This document shows, one piece after another, positions 16,425 through 23,894 of a DNA stretch of 64,000 nt (its first letter is position 1; each line of letters begins with the position of its first letter). The notes beneath the pieces were generated by a model, which was given only the letters and a program-made list of their open reading frames with translations, ran no database searches and was not told the DNA's origin. Origin of the DNA: Comamonadaceae bacterium (GTDB lineage Bacteria; Pseudomonadota; Gammaproteobacteria; Burkholderiales; Burkholderiaceae_C); contig JAIXXF010000025.1 in assembly GCA_027490925.1 (NCBI GenBank), forward strand, positions 1-64,000. Reading direction: 5' to 3'. The position numbers and the translations under genes are program-made.

Positions 16425-17393
16425 ATGAACATGTCACCCACCCAAGCCCCAAACCGTTCCACCACTCCTTCGCCTCAGCGAACTGTATGGCTGTTTTTTG
16501 CTCTGTTGGCTGCGGGTGGCGTGGCACCCTTTGTTTTCTACCCTACGCTGCTGATGCAAATCCTGTGTTTTGCGCTGTTCGCGTGCGCTTTCAACCTGCT
16601 GCTGGGTTTTGCGGGACTGCTGTCTTTTGGTCATGCTGCATTTTTCGGCGGGGCAGCGTATGTGTGCGCTTACCTGTGCCAGTCTCAAGGCTGGTCACCC
16701 GAGCTGGGCATCCTGGCAGGCACATTGGTGGCTGGGGTGCTGGGCGCTGCGTTCGGGGCACTGGCGATCCGCCGGTCAGGCATCTACTTTGCCATGATCA
16801 CCTTGGCGTTGGCCCAGCTGGTCTATTTTGTCGCGCTACAGGCACCTTTCACCGGCGGTGAGGACGGGTTGCAAGGGATTCCCCGTGGCCAGCTGTTTGG
16901 CTTGCTGGACCTGACCGACAACCTGACGATGTACTTTTTCGTGTTCGGCGTGTTCCTGCTGGGCTTCACGCTGATTCACCGGGTCATCCATTCCCCGTTC
17001 GGCCAAGTGCTCAAAGCCATTCGCGAAAACGAGGCCCGCGCCATTTCCCTGGGCTACAACGTTGACCGTTACAAACTGGTGGCTTTCATTTTGTCAGCGG
17101 CGTTGGCGGGGACCGCTGGGGCGACCAAGGCGCTGGTGTTTCAACTGGCCTCATTGACTGACGTGCATTGGCACATGTCGGGCGAGGTGGTTTTGATGAC
17201 CCTGCTGGGCGGCTTAGGGACCGTGTTCGGCCCGGTGGTCGGTGGAGCCACCGTGGTGCTGTTGCAAACCCAGCTGGCTGACAAGGTGGGGTCGTGGGTG
17301 ACGGTGATCATCGGCGTGATCTTCGTCGTGTGCGTCATGGTGTTTCGGCGCGGCGTCGTTGGCGAGTTGCTGGCCCTTCGCAAACGCTCGTGA
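16425..17393 (+). CDS. Liv-type ABC transporter permease (LivM)
   Basis: Second permease of the importer, 322 residues. After a short polar N-terminus come about ten hydrophobic segments. LivM landmarks are LLLGFAGLLSFGHAAFFGGA, AIRRSGIYFAMITLALAQL, the cytoplasmic loop AIRENEARAISLGYNVDRYK and the closing VLMTLLGGLGTVFGPVVGG. It begins four bases after the livH stop. It is the last transporter gene of the operon; the next gene is a glycosyltransferase of unrelated function 64 bases further on. Confidence 0.93.
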   Translation: MNMSPTQAPNRSTTPSPQRTVWLFFALLAAGGVAPFVFYPTLLMQILCFALFACAFNLLLGFAGLLSFGHAAFFGGAAYVCAYLCQSQGWSPELGILAGTLVAGVLGAAFGALAIRRSGIYFAMITLALAQLVYFVALQAPFTGGEDGLQGIPRGQLFGLLDLTDNLTMYFFVFGVFLLGFTLIHRVIHSPFGQVLKAIRENEARAISLGYNVDRYKLVAFILSAALAGTAGATKALVFQLASLTDVHWHMSGEVVLMTLLGGLGTVFGPVVGGATVVLLQTQLADKVGSWVTVIIGVIFVVCVMVFRRGVVGELLALRKRS

Positions 17394-17457
17394 CAGGCGA
17401 GTTGCTTCATTTCCTGCTGCGGCCGATGGACGGCGCTTTGTATTGAGGGGTGGGTTC

Positions 17458-18558
17458 GTGAACAAATCGGGTGTAGCCACCATCGGGCTGTGCATGATCG
17501 TCAAAAACGAAGTGGCGGTCATCGAGCGCTGTTTGGGGTCGGTTCGCCCGCTGATTGACCGGTGGACCATCGTCGACACGGGGTCGACCGATGGCACGCA
17601 AGACCTGATCCGGCGGGTGATGAGCGATTTGCCCGGCGAGCTCCACGAGCGGCCGTGGAAAGATTTCGGCCACAACCGGACCGAGGCAATCCAACTGGCC
17701 CGTGACCACACCGACTACCTGTTTGTTATCGATGCCGACGAGATCTTGAAGTTACCACCCGACTTCAAGCGACCGACCCTTGGCGCTGACTGTTACAGCT
17801 TGAACGTCGAGTTGGGTTCATTGCGCTACGCGCGCACTTGTCTGGTGGCCACGAGATTGCCATGGTCATATAAAGGGGTGTTGCATGAGTACCTGGACTC
17901 GGGGCATTACATCGAGCCCTTGTCCATTCTCGGCCCCACAGTGGTTTGCACGCCTGAGGGTGCCCGCAGCCAGAACCCGAGAAAGTACCATGACGACGCA
18001 GCCGTGTTCGAGCAGGCGCTCAAAGAAGAGCCAGACAACTTGCGGTACAGGTACTACTTGGCGCAGAGCTACCGCGACGCCGGCGAGCTGGACAAAGCCA
18101 TCGGCGCTTATCAACACCGTGCGGCCCTCAGAGGATGGGCAGAGGAGGACTGGCACGCTCAATACCAAGTGGCCAGGTTGATGGACCGGGCTCAATACCC
18201 AGAAGGGGCTGTCGTGTCGGCCTACCTCAAGGCCTACGACATGAGGCCCACCAGGGCTGAGCCACTGACTTGGCTGGGTGCCTACCTCAGACAGCGCAGC
18301 CGCTGGGCAAGTGCCCGCCTTTTTTTATTGTGTGCCAACCAAATCCCCTACCCGCAGGACCGGCTCTTCGTCGAGCCTGACTGCTACGGCTGGCGCAAAC
18401 TCGACGAGTTGGGCTTGACCTATTTCCACACCGGTCAACGGGACATGGCCAAACAGCTCTGGGAACTGGTTCGACAAGATGCCCGGCTGCCCTCCGAGCA
18501 GTTGCCTCGGGTTGAACGAAACCTGCGTGCGTGCGAACAGCAGCTGCCATCTCGGTAA
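17458..18558 (+). CDS. Family 2 glycosyltransferase with C-terminal TPR-like repeats
   Basis: Predicted cytoplasmic glycosyltransferase, 366 residues. The GT-A domain (about 8-200) starts with IGLCMIVKNEVAVIERCL, then TIVDTGSTDGTQDL and the metal/nucleotide-sugar motif VIDADE (about 90-95). The C-terminal half is made of TPR-like helices (EEPDNLRYRYYLAQSYRDAG, ELDKAIGAYQHR, LGLTYFHTGQRDMAKQLWEL). This combination is typical of enzymes that glycosylate proteins or modify surface polymers. The GTG start has GAGGGG seven bases upstream. It lies 185 bases before the collagen-like gene, which makes that protein a plausible acceptor; this is inference. Confidence 0.88.
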   Translation: MNKSGVATIGLCMIVKNEVAVIERCLGSVRPLIDRWTIVDTGSTDGTQDLIRRVMSDLPGELHERPWKDFGHNRTEAIQLARDHTDYLFVIDADEILKLPPDFKRPTLGADCYSLNVELGSLRYARTCLVATRLPWSYKGVLHEYLDSGHYIEPLSILGPTVVCTPEGARSQNPRKYHDDAAVFEQALKEEPDNLRYRYYLAQSYRDAGELDKAIGAYQHRAALRGWAEEDWHAQYQVARLMDRAQYPEGAVVSAYLKAYDMRPTRAEPLTWLGAYLRQRSRWASARLFLLCANQIPYPQDRLFVEPDCYGWRKLDELGLTYFHTGQRDMAKQLWELVRQDARLPSEQLPRVERNLRACEQQLPSR

Positions 18559-18661
18559 CTGGGCGGGCGCGTCAGTGGCCAGAACGCTGGGTTTTGCTTT
18601 CAGATGGCCAAAGCATGAGGAATGTCACGAAAATTGACCATCGGGAGTGCAACCAAAGCAT

Positions 18662-18689
18662 TAAAGTTTCGCCTGTCGCTGGCCGATAC
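18662..18689 (+). promoter_or_regulatory. FliA (sigma-28) type promoter of collagen-like gene
   Basis: TAAAGTTT, 12 bases, then GCCGATAC. The sigma-28 consensus known from enterics is TAAAGTTT-N11-GCCGATAA, so both half-sites are nearly perfect and spacing is one base longer. A sigma-70-like TATAAT lies immediately downstream (18691-18696) without a good -35. The start of transcription would be about 45 bases before the ATG. Confidence 0.65.
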
Positions 18690-18743
18690 TTATAATCTCA
18701 GTATTGTTTTTATTCACCGTTTGTATCTTTTCAGGGGATATTC

Positions 18744-20381
18744 ATGATTGCAAATCAAGAAGCCGTCAATCCGGGCGCAGCACCACTGGGTGCAACCGAC
18801 ATTGTTGACAACACCATCGTGGCGCAAGCCAGCAGTGCTCCCGCCGCAGCCCAAGCCGCCCCTGCCGGTTTGGCTGTCCTCACTGGCGCAACCGCCGGTG
18901 TTGAGATCGTTCGCGGCGGCTCGAAGATCCCCGTGAACAGCACGACCCCGTTGTTGGCTGGTGACAAGGTGCTGGTGCCCAAAGACGGCTCTGCCAACGT
19001 GACCTTCCCTGGCCAAACGGCCGACAAGACGCCGATCAACGGCGTGTTCTCTGGCGGCACAGAGGCGGTGATCGGCGTCAAAACCCTGTCGCCTGGTGTG
19101 GAGCAAGTGGACGTGGAGCTGATCACGGGCGACCTGTTCGTGGCCCAATCGGGCGCGGCAGACGGTGGTTCGGTCGTCGTGCGCAAAAAGGGCTCGGCTG
19201 GCAGCGACGGTTTGGCCATGGGTGCCCTGGGTCTGCTCGGTTTGGCTGGTCTGGCTGGATTGATCGGCGATGACGACGATGGGGCGAACGGCAACGACGG
19301 CGTGAACGGCGCTGGTGCGACGGGTCCCACCGGCGCCACTGGCATGGTGGGTGCGACTGGCGCCACCGGCGTGGCGGGCGCCACCGGAGCCGCAGGTGCA
19401 ACCGGTGCCACTGGTGCCACTGGTGCGACGGGGCCAGCAGGTATTGACGCCGCAGCTGTGGCGGTTCTGGATCAGACCACCCTTGATGCCGTGAACAACA
19501 TCACCGGTGGCTCGTTGACGCCCCTGATCGGGGTAGAAGGCCTGCTGGGCGACGCAGGTCCTGTAGACATGCTGCTCGGCGACAGCATCATTGGCCAAGA
19601 GGGCTTGGTCGATCTGAGCGGTATCTTGGGCGGTGCTGCTGGCAGCCCCTTGGGTGGCCTGTTTGGCGGTCTGACGGGTGGTGGCGCCAGCCCACTGTCC
19701 AACATCCCAGTGGTGGGTGAGCTCGTGGACGCTCTGACCGGTGGCTTGTCTGTTGGCGATCAAGGTCCGCTGGCCGGCATCCCCGTCGTGGGCGAATTGG
19801 TGGGTGCTTTGACCGGCGGTTTGTCGGGTGGTACGAACGCAGTGGCTGGTATCCCTGTTTTGGGTGGAATTCTCAGCGGGTTAGCGGGTGGTTTGGTGCC
19901 TGCCAATAGCGAAACGGCTAAAGCAGACCTGCCACTGGTGGGCAGTTTGCTCGGCAGCGAAGACGGTAGCCCATTGGCCGGCTTGCCACTGGTGGGCAGT
20001 TTGCTTGGCGGCGAAGATGGTAGCCCATTGGCCGGCTTGCCACTGGTGGGCACGTTGCTCGGCGGCGAAGACGGCAGCCCGTTGGCCGGCTTGCCAGTGG
20101 TTAGCACATTGCTCGGCGGCGAAGACGGCAGCCCATTGGCCGGCTTGCCAGTGGTTAGCACATTGCTCGGCGGCGAAGACGGTAGCCCATTGGCCGGCTT
20201 GCCTCTGGTCGGCGGTCTGCTGGCAGGCGTGCCCATTGTGGGCGGTTTGTTGGGCGGCAACGCGGCTGACGATATGGCGCCGGCCGCTGGCGATGTTTCC
20301 AGTTTGCCCGCGTCTTTGACGTCTTTACCTGATACGGTGACGGGTCTGCTGTCTTCCATCAACCCCTTGACCAACCGCTGA
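18744..20381 (+). CDS. Collagen-like surface repeat protein with FecR-like N-domain
   Basis: A 545-residue low-complexity protein of unknown function without a Sec signal. Residues about 45-148 resemble FecR-like or adhesin retention modules (GVEIVRGGSKIPVNS, LLAGDKVLVPKDGSANVTF). Residues 160-175 are hydrophobic (ALGLLGLAGLAGLIG), followed by an acidic stretch. Residues 191-232 are 14 uninterrupted collagen triplets, mostly Gly-Ala-Thr. The rest is glycine/leucine-rich, including five tandem 18-residue units at 396-485. AGGGGA precedes the ATG. It lies directly upstream of type I secretion genes, making export by that system likely, and behind a FliA-like promoter. Confidence 0.85.
   Translation: MIANQEAVNPGAAPLGATDIVDNTIVAQASSAPAAAQAAPAGLAVLTGATAGVEIVRGGSKIPVNSTTPLLAGDKVLVPKDGSANVTFPGQTADKTPINGVFSGGTEAVIGVKTLSPGVEQVDVELITGDLFVAQSGAADGGSVVVRKKGSAGSDGLAMGALGLLGLAGLAGLIGDDDDGANGNDGVNGAGATGPTGATGMVGATGATGVAGATGAAGATGATGATGATGPAGIDAAAVAVLDQTTLDAVNNITGGSLTPLIGVEGLLGDAGPVDMLLGDSIIGQEGLVDLSGILGGAAGSPLGGLFGGLTGGGASPLSNIPVVGELVDALTGGLSVGDQGPLAGIPVVGELVGALTGGLSGGTNAVAGIPVLGGILSGLAGGLVPANSETAKADLPLVGSLLGSEDGSPLAGLPLVGSLLGGEDGSPLAGLPLVGTLLGGEDGSPLAGLPVVSTLLGGEDGSPLAGLPVVSTLLGGEDGSPLAGLPLVGGLLAGVPIVGGLLGGNAADDMAPAAGDVSSLPASLTSLPDTVTGLLSSINPLTNR
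19314..19439 (+). repeat. Collagen Gly-X-Y triplet tract
   Basis: Fourteen consecutive triplets (GAT GPT GAT GMV GAT and so on, ending GPA). Threonine dominates the Y position, as in glycosylated bacterial collagens. With only 42 residues it could still nucleate a trimer. Confidence 0.9.
19929..20198 (+). repeat. Five tandem 54-bp units (18 residues each)
   Basis: Unit consensus LPLVGSLLGGEDGSPLAG; the last units carry LPVVST. The DNA copies are nearly identical, so unit number can change by slippage or recombination without breaking the frame. Confidence 0.93.
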
Positions 20382-20417
20382 TCGACAGGGCCCTTACATC
20401 GGGCCGCACCTGATCAG

Positions 20418-20450
20418 AAACGCCGGCCGCGAGAGCGACCGGCGTTTTTT
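20418..20450 (+). terminator. Terminator after collagen-like gene
   Basis: Stem AAACGCCGG / CCGGCGTTT with a 12-base loop, followed by a run of T. It separates the collagen-like transcript from the secretion genes. Confidence 0.85.
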
Positions 20451-20517
20451 ACTTTTTGACTTAACTACGGGCGCCAGGACTAGCAATGGCGCGTGAGAAA
20501 TGAAGGGCAAATTACCG

Positions 20518-20539
20518 GGTAGATTGATGAATATCTACC
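20518..20539. promoter_or_regulatory. Inverted repeat upstream of T1SS genes
   Basis: Perfect arms GGTAGAT and ATCTACC around TGATGAAT, 139 bases before the secretion ATPase start. It is a candidate operator in the 296-base region between the collagen-like gene and the T1SS operon; no clear promoter was identified there. Confidence 0.4.
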
Positions 20540-20677
20540 AGTTAACCCGCCCTGATCTCTGAGGCGTAAGCAGGCAAACGGTTTACACTCCGTCGACATT
20601 AAAGGTTTTCGTTCAATCCAATGACCGACAGACCGGCAAATGGGCATTCATGGGGGATGCCCCGTCACACCTAAACC

Positions 20678-22510
20678 ATGCTCAAGTTTCTACTACCACG
20701 CCAACTGGTCAATCACGTACAAATTGACCCAGGCGTGAACCCTTACGGGAATGCGCTCAGCGACGCTTTTAATGTGGCTTACCCCACCGTGAAGCGCGCC
20801 GCGTGGTGGTCACTGCCGATAAGTTTGTTTGGTTTGTTGCCATCCATCTTTACCCTGCAAGTCTACGACCGGGTGATTTCCAGAAGCGGTTACGCGACTC
20901 TGGTGGCCTTGGTCGCAGGCATCTTTGTGTTCCTGATGGTGGAACTGTGGTTGCGTCGAAAGCGGTCGCGCGCATTGCGCGACGCCGGGGCAACGATCGA
21001 TCACAACGTGTCCAATGCGCTGATGAAGTCCATGCTGCAGCGGCCATTGCGAGCCCTCGAGTCGCGGCCCACCACCGCATGGTTTCTGTTGTTCCGCGAC
21101 GTCGGTGCGGTGCGGTCGACTGTGACCGGCGGCTTGGTGACCTCGATTTTCGATTTGCCGGTGGCGATCTTCGCCCTGATCATCGTTGGGGTTGTGGCCT
21201 GGCCGTTGCTGCCTGTGTTGCTGTTGTTTCTGGCCGTACTGGCCTTTTTTGCCTGGTGGTGGGCCGACGAAGTGCGTGCCGGCCGGGTGGAAGAGGTGCA
21301 GCGAGGCCGCAGTTTGGACGCCACCACGTCTGAAATTTGCCGCGCGCGGGAGACGTTGAAGAGTCTGGGCAACGACACCCCAATCTTGTCGATGTGGCGC
21401 CAGAATTACAACGCTTGGTTGGCCGAGAGCTTCCGGAAGAACGGCGAGATCGAAGGTGCACGGGAGCTGACCACGGTGATGCTGTCGGTGTTTTCAGTGG
21501 TCTTGCTGTCGGTGGGCGCGGTCGCGGTGATGCAGCAGTGGATGACGGTGGGCGGCCTGATCGCCGCCAACATGCTGGCCATGAAAGCGTTGTCGCCGGT
21601 CGCTGGACTCGCTTCCAACTGGCGTTCGCTGGCGATTGCAGCCGAAGCGGCCAAGCGACTGGAATCCGTGTTGAACGAACCGGTCAGCCGCAGCCCGGGC
21701 GGCGTCACGCTGCCCAAGCCGCGGGGCACCATCCGCCTGCAAGACGTGACCTTCCAGTTCGCAGAAAACGCCCCCTTGGTGCTCGACAGTGTCAACCTAG
21801 ACATTGGGCCAGGCGGCCTGCATGTCATCGTCGGTAAAAACGGTGCGGGCAAATCCACGCTGGTGAAGCTGATTGCGGGTTTGTACACGCCCACCCACGG
21901 CAAGATCTCGGTCGACGAATACGACCTGTCGCAGTTCGCCCGTGAGGAGTTGGTGCAGTGGATCAGCATCCTCTCGCAAGAGGTGTATCTGTTCGGCGGC
22001 GAGATCATCGAGGTGCTGCGGCGTGCGGCTCCCGATCAAACCGACGAGCGCATTGTCGCGGCCTGCCGTTTGTCGGGGGCGCACGACTTCATCTCGAGGT
22101 TGCCAGGCGGCTATCGGACCATGCTCGGAGAGGGGGGCATGGGGTTGTCGATGGGTGAACGGCGCAAACTGGCGTTGGCACAGCTGTTCCTGCGCGACCC
22201 GGCCGTGGTGATCTTGGACGAGCCGAGCAACGACCTGGACTACCAGGCAGAAACCGCTTTGATTGCCGCGCTGATGGCCGCGGCCCGCAGCCGCACCATC
22301 ATTGTCGTGACCCATTCGCTGCGCATCGTCGCCAGCGCCACCCAAGTGCATTACGTCACAGGTAACGGCAATGTAGAAAGCGGCTCCGCCTCGGTCATGG
22401 TGCCCAAGCTGTTTGGTGTGAAGTTGCCCGCAGCCGCGGCCACAGCGGCGATTGCAGGGGCCAAACCGAGCGCCCCGCCAAGCACGCCGGCCCCCGCCGA
22501 AGACCACTGA
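20678..22510 (+). CDS. Type I secretion ABC transporter (permease/ATPase)
   Basis: Inner-membrane export ATPase of a type I secretion system, 610 residues. Residues about 40-330 form the membrane domain (PISLFGLLPSIFTLQVYDRV is the family hallmark; TVGGLIAANMLAMKALSPVA is also typical). The ATPase domain has Walker A GKNGAGKS (from residue 386), Walker B AVVILDEPSNDLD and a switch histidine in VVTHSLR. The ABC signature is LSMGERRKLALAQ (from 490) instead of LSGGQ. No N-terminal C39 peptidase domain is present, so cargo is not cleaved here. The C-terminal 50 residues are alanine/proline-rich. No clear ribosome site precedes the ATG. Confidence 0.92.
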   Translation: MLKFLLPRQLVNHVQIDPGVNPYGNALSDAFNVAYPTVKRAAWWSLPISLFGLLPSIFTLQVYDRVISRSGYATLVALVAGIFVFLMVELWLRRKRSRALRDAGATIDHNVSNALMKSMLQRPLRALESRPTTAWFLLFRDVGAVRSTVTGGLVTSIFDLPVAIFALIIVGVVAWPLLPVLLLFLAVLAFFAWWWADEVRAGRVEEVQRGRSLDATTSEICRARETLKSLGNDTPILSMWRQNYNAWLAESFRKNGEIEGARELTTVMLSVFSVVLLSVGAVAVMQQWMTVGGLIAANMLAMKALSPVAGLASNWRSLAIAAEAAKRLESVLNEPVSRSPGGVTLPKPRGTIRLQDVTFQFAENAPLVLDSVNLDIGPGGLHVIVGKNGAGKSTLVKLIAGLYTPTHGKISVDEYDLSQFAREELVQWISILSQEVYLFGGEIIEVLRRAAPDQTDERIVAACRLSGAHDFISRLPGGYRTMLGEGGMGLSMGERRKLALAQLFLRDPAVVILDEPSNDLDYQAETALIAALMAAARSRTIIVVTHSLRIVASATQVHYVTGNGNVESGSASVMVPKLFGVKLPAAAATAAIAGAKPSAPPSTPAPAEDH

Positions 22511-22552
22511 CACGCCCGCGGTCCAGCCCCCGTCCACCCATCGCGAAAATTC

Positions 22553-23893
22553 ATGGATCAGTCTGATAAAAGCCACTTGCCCGCCGTCCTGCAAGGCGGG
22601 AACGACGCACTGGGCACCGTCAAGGCGCTGCCGTACGCTGCGAAAAAGTCCCGACGCACCTGGGCCGTTTGGGGGTCCGGTGCAGTGTTGGCCTTGTTCG
22701 GTTTGGGATTTCCAGTCGAGTCGGTGGTGGTGGCACAGGGTCGGGTGATCCCGTCCGACCAGATCAAGGCGATCCAGCACTTGGAGGGGGGCATCGTCAG
22801 CGCGGTGATGGTCAAGGAAGGCGAAACAGTCAAAGCGGGCCAGCCGCTGGTCGAGATCGACTTGGGCAGTAACAGTCTGAACTTGGAAGAACTGACCGCA
22901 CGCAATGCCGCCTTGCAGGCCACCCGAGTGCGATTGATGGCTGAAATTCAAGGCAAATCGGTCACGCGCAATGGCTTTGGTAACGACATTGACGAATCGG
23001 TGTTCCAAGCCGAATCGGGCGCTTACGAGGCACGCATCCTGGAACAAGAAGGGGTGGTGGCGGCCGCCCAGTCCGGGCTGGCCCAGGCAAAAAGTAAGTT
23101 GGCGGAACAGCAGGAGCGGGTCAACGCCTTGTCGGCTCGCCTGGCCCTGTTTGAAAAAGAAGTCTCCATGTCCCAGCAGCTGCTGGAAGAAAAGCTCATT
23201 CCGCAGTTGGAAGTGCTGGAGAAGCAACGCCAGTTGGAGACGGTTCGTGGCGAGCTGGCCACAGCGCGCCAAGGAATGGGTTCCGCAACGGCTGCGATCA
23301 ATGAAGCGCAGGCCAAAGTGGTCGAGGCCACCGGCCGTTTCCGCCGGCGTGCGTCAGATGAATTGGCCACGTTGGAGCGGCAGATTGCGAGTGCGAGCGA
23401 AGACCTGGCCCGCGCCAAGCTGCAACGCTCCCGCACCGTGGTGCGAGCCCCCGCCGATGGTGTGGTCAAGGGCCTGCGCAACCCCAGCCCGGGTTGGGTG
23501 GTCAAGGCGGGCGAGCAGATCATGGAGGTCGTGCCCGACCGCGCCCAAATCACCATTGAGGCCCGCCTGAGCCCGAACGACCGTGGTTTTGTGCATTCTG
23601 GCCAGACCGCCAAGATCAAGGTCACCGCGTACGACTTTCTGCGCTATGGGTCCATCGACGGCAAAGTCAACCTGGTGGGCGCTGATGCCGATACCGATCC
23701 CAATAACCCGGTGATGCGCACTTACTACAAGATGATGATCGGCACCGAATCCACCTTTGTGGGCAGCCGAGAAAATCAGGTCACTCCCGGTATGGAAGTG
23801 GAAGTGGACCTCCTGGTGGGCAAGGACCCGTTCATTTGGTACATGCTGCGGCCGGTGTTGAAGGTCCAGCGGCAAGCCTTCCAGGAGCCTTGA
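22553..23893 (+). CDS. Type I secretion membrane fusion protein (HlyD family)
   Basis: Periplasmic adaptor linking the secretion ATPase to the outer-membrane channel, 446 residues. One membrane segment lies at about 40-60 (WAVWGSGAVLALFGLGFPVE). The lipoyl half-motifs are AIQHLEGGIVSAVMVKEGE and RTVVRAPADGVVKGL. Between them is a long coiled-coil hairpin (about 150-290). The C-terminal beta domain holds PNDRGFVHSGQTAKIKVTAY and MEVEVDLLVGKD, typical of HlyD/PrtE proteins. It lies 42 bases downstream of the ATPase gene and one base before the TolC-like gene. Confidence 0.94.
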   Translation: MDQSDKSHLPAVLQGGNDALGTVKALPYAAKKSRRTWAVWGSGAVLALFGLGFPVESVVVAQGRVIPSDQIKAIQHLEGGIVSAVMVKEGETVKAGQPLVEIDLGSNSLNLEELTARNAALQATRVRLMAEIQGKSVTRNGFGNDIDESVFQAESGAYEARILEQEGVVAAAQSGLAQAKSKLAEQQERVNALSARLALFEKEVSMSQQLLEEKLIPQLEVLEKQRQLETVRGELATARQGMGSATAAINEAQAKVVEATGRFRRRASDELATLERQIASASEDLARAKLQRSRTVVRAPADGVVKGLRNPSPGWVVKAGEQIMEVVPDRAQITIEARLSPNDRGFVHSGQTAKIKVTAYDFLRYGSIDGKVNLVGADADTDPNNPVMRTYYKMMIGTESTFVGSRENQVTPGMEVEVDLLVGKDPFIWYMLRPVLKVQRQAFQEP

Positions 23894-23894
23894 C

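Noticed and set aside
19314-19439. Collagen triplets as a translation artefact of a GC-rich repeat
   Set aside because: The frame continues unbroken for 545 codons with a good ribosome site, a terminator and a structured N-domain, so the triplets are in a real gene.
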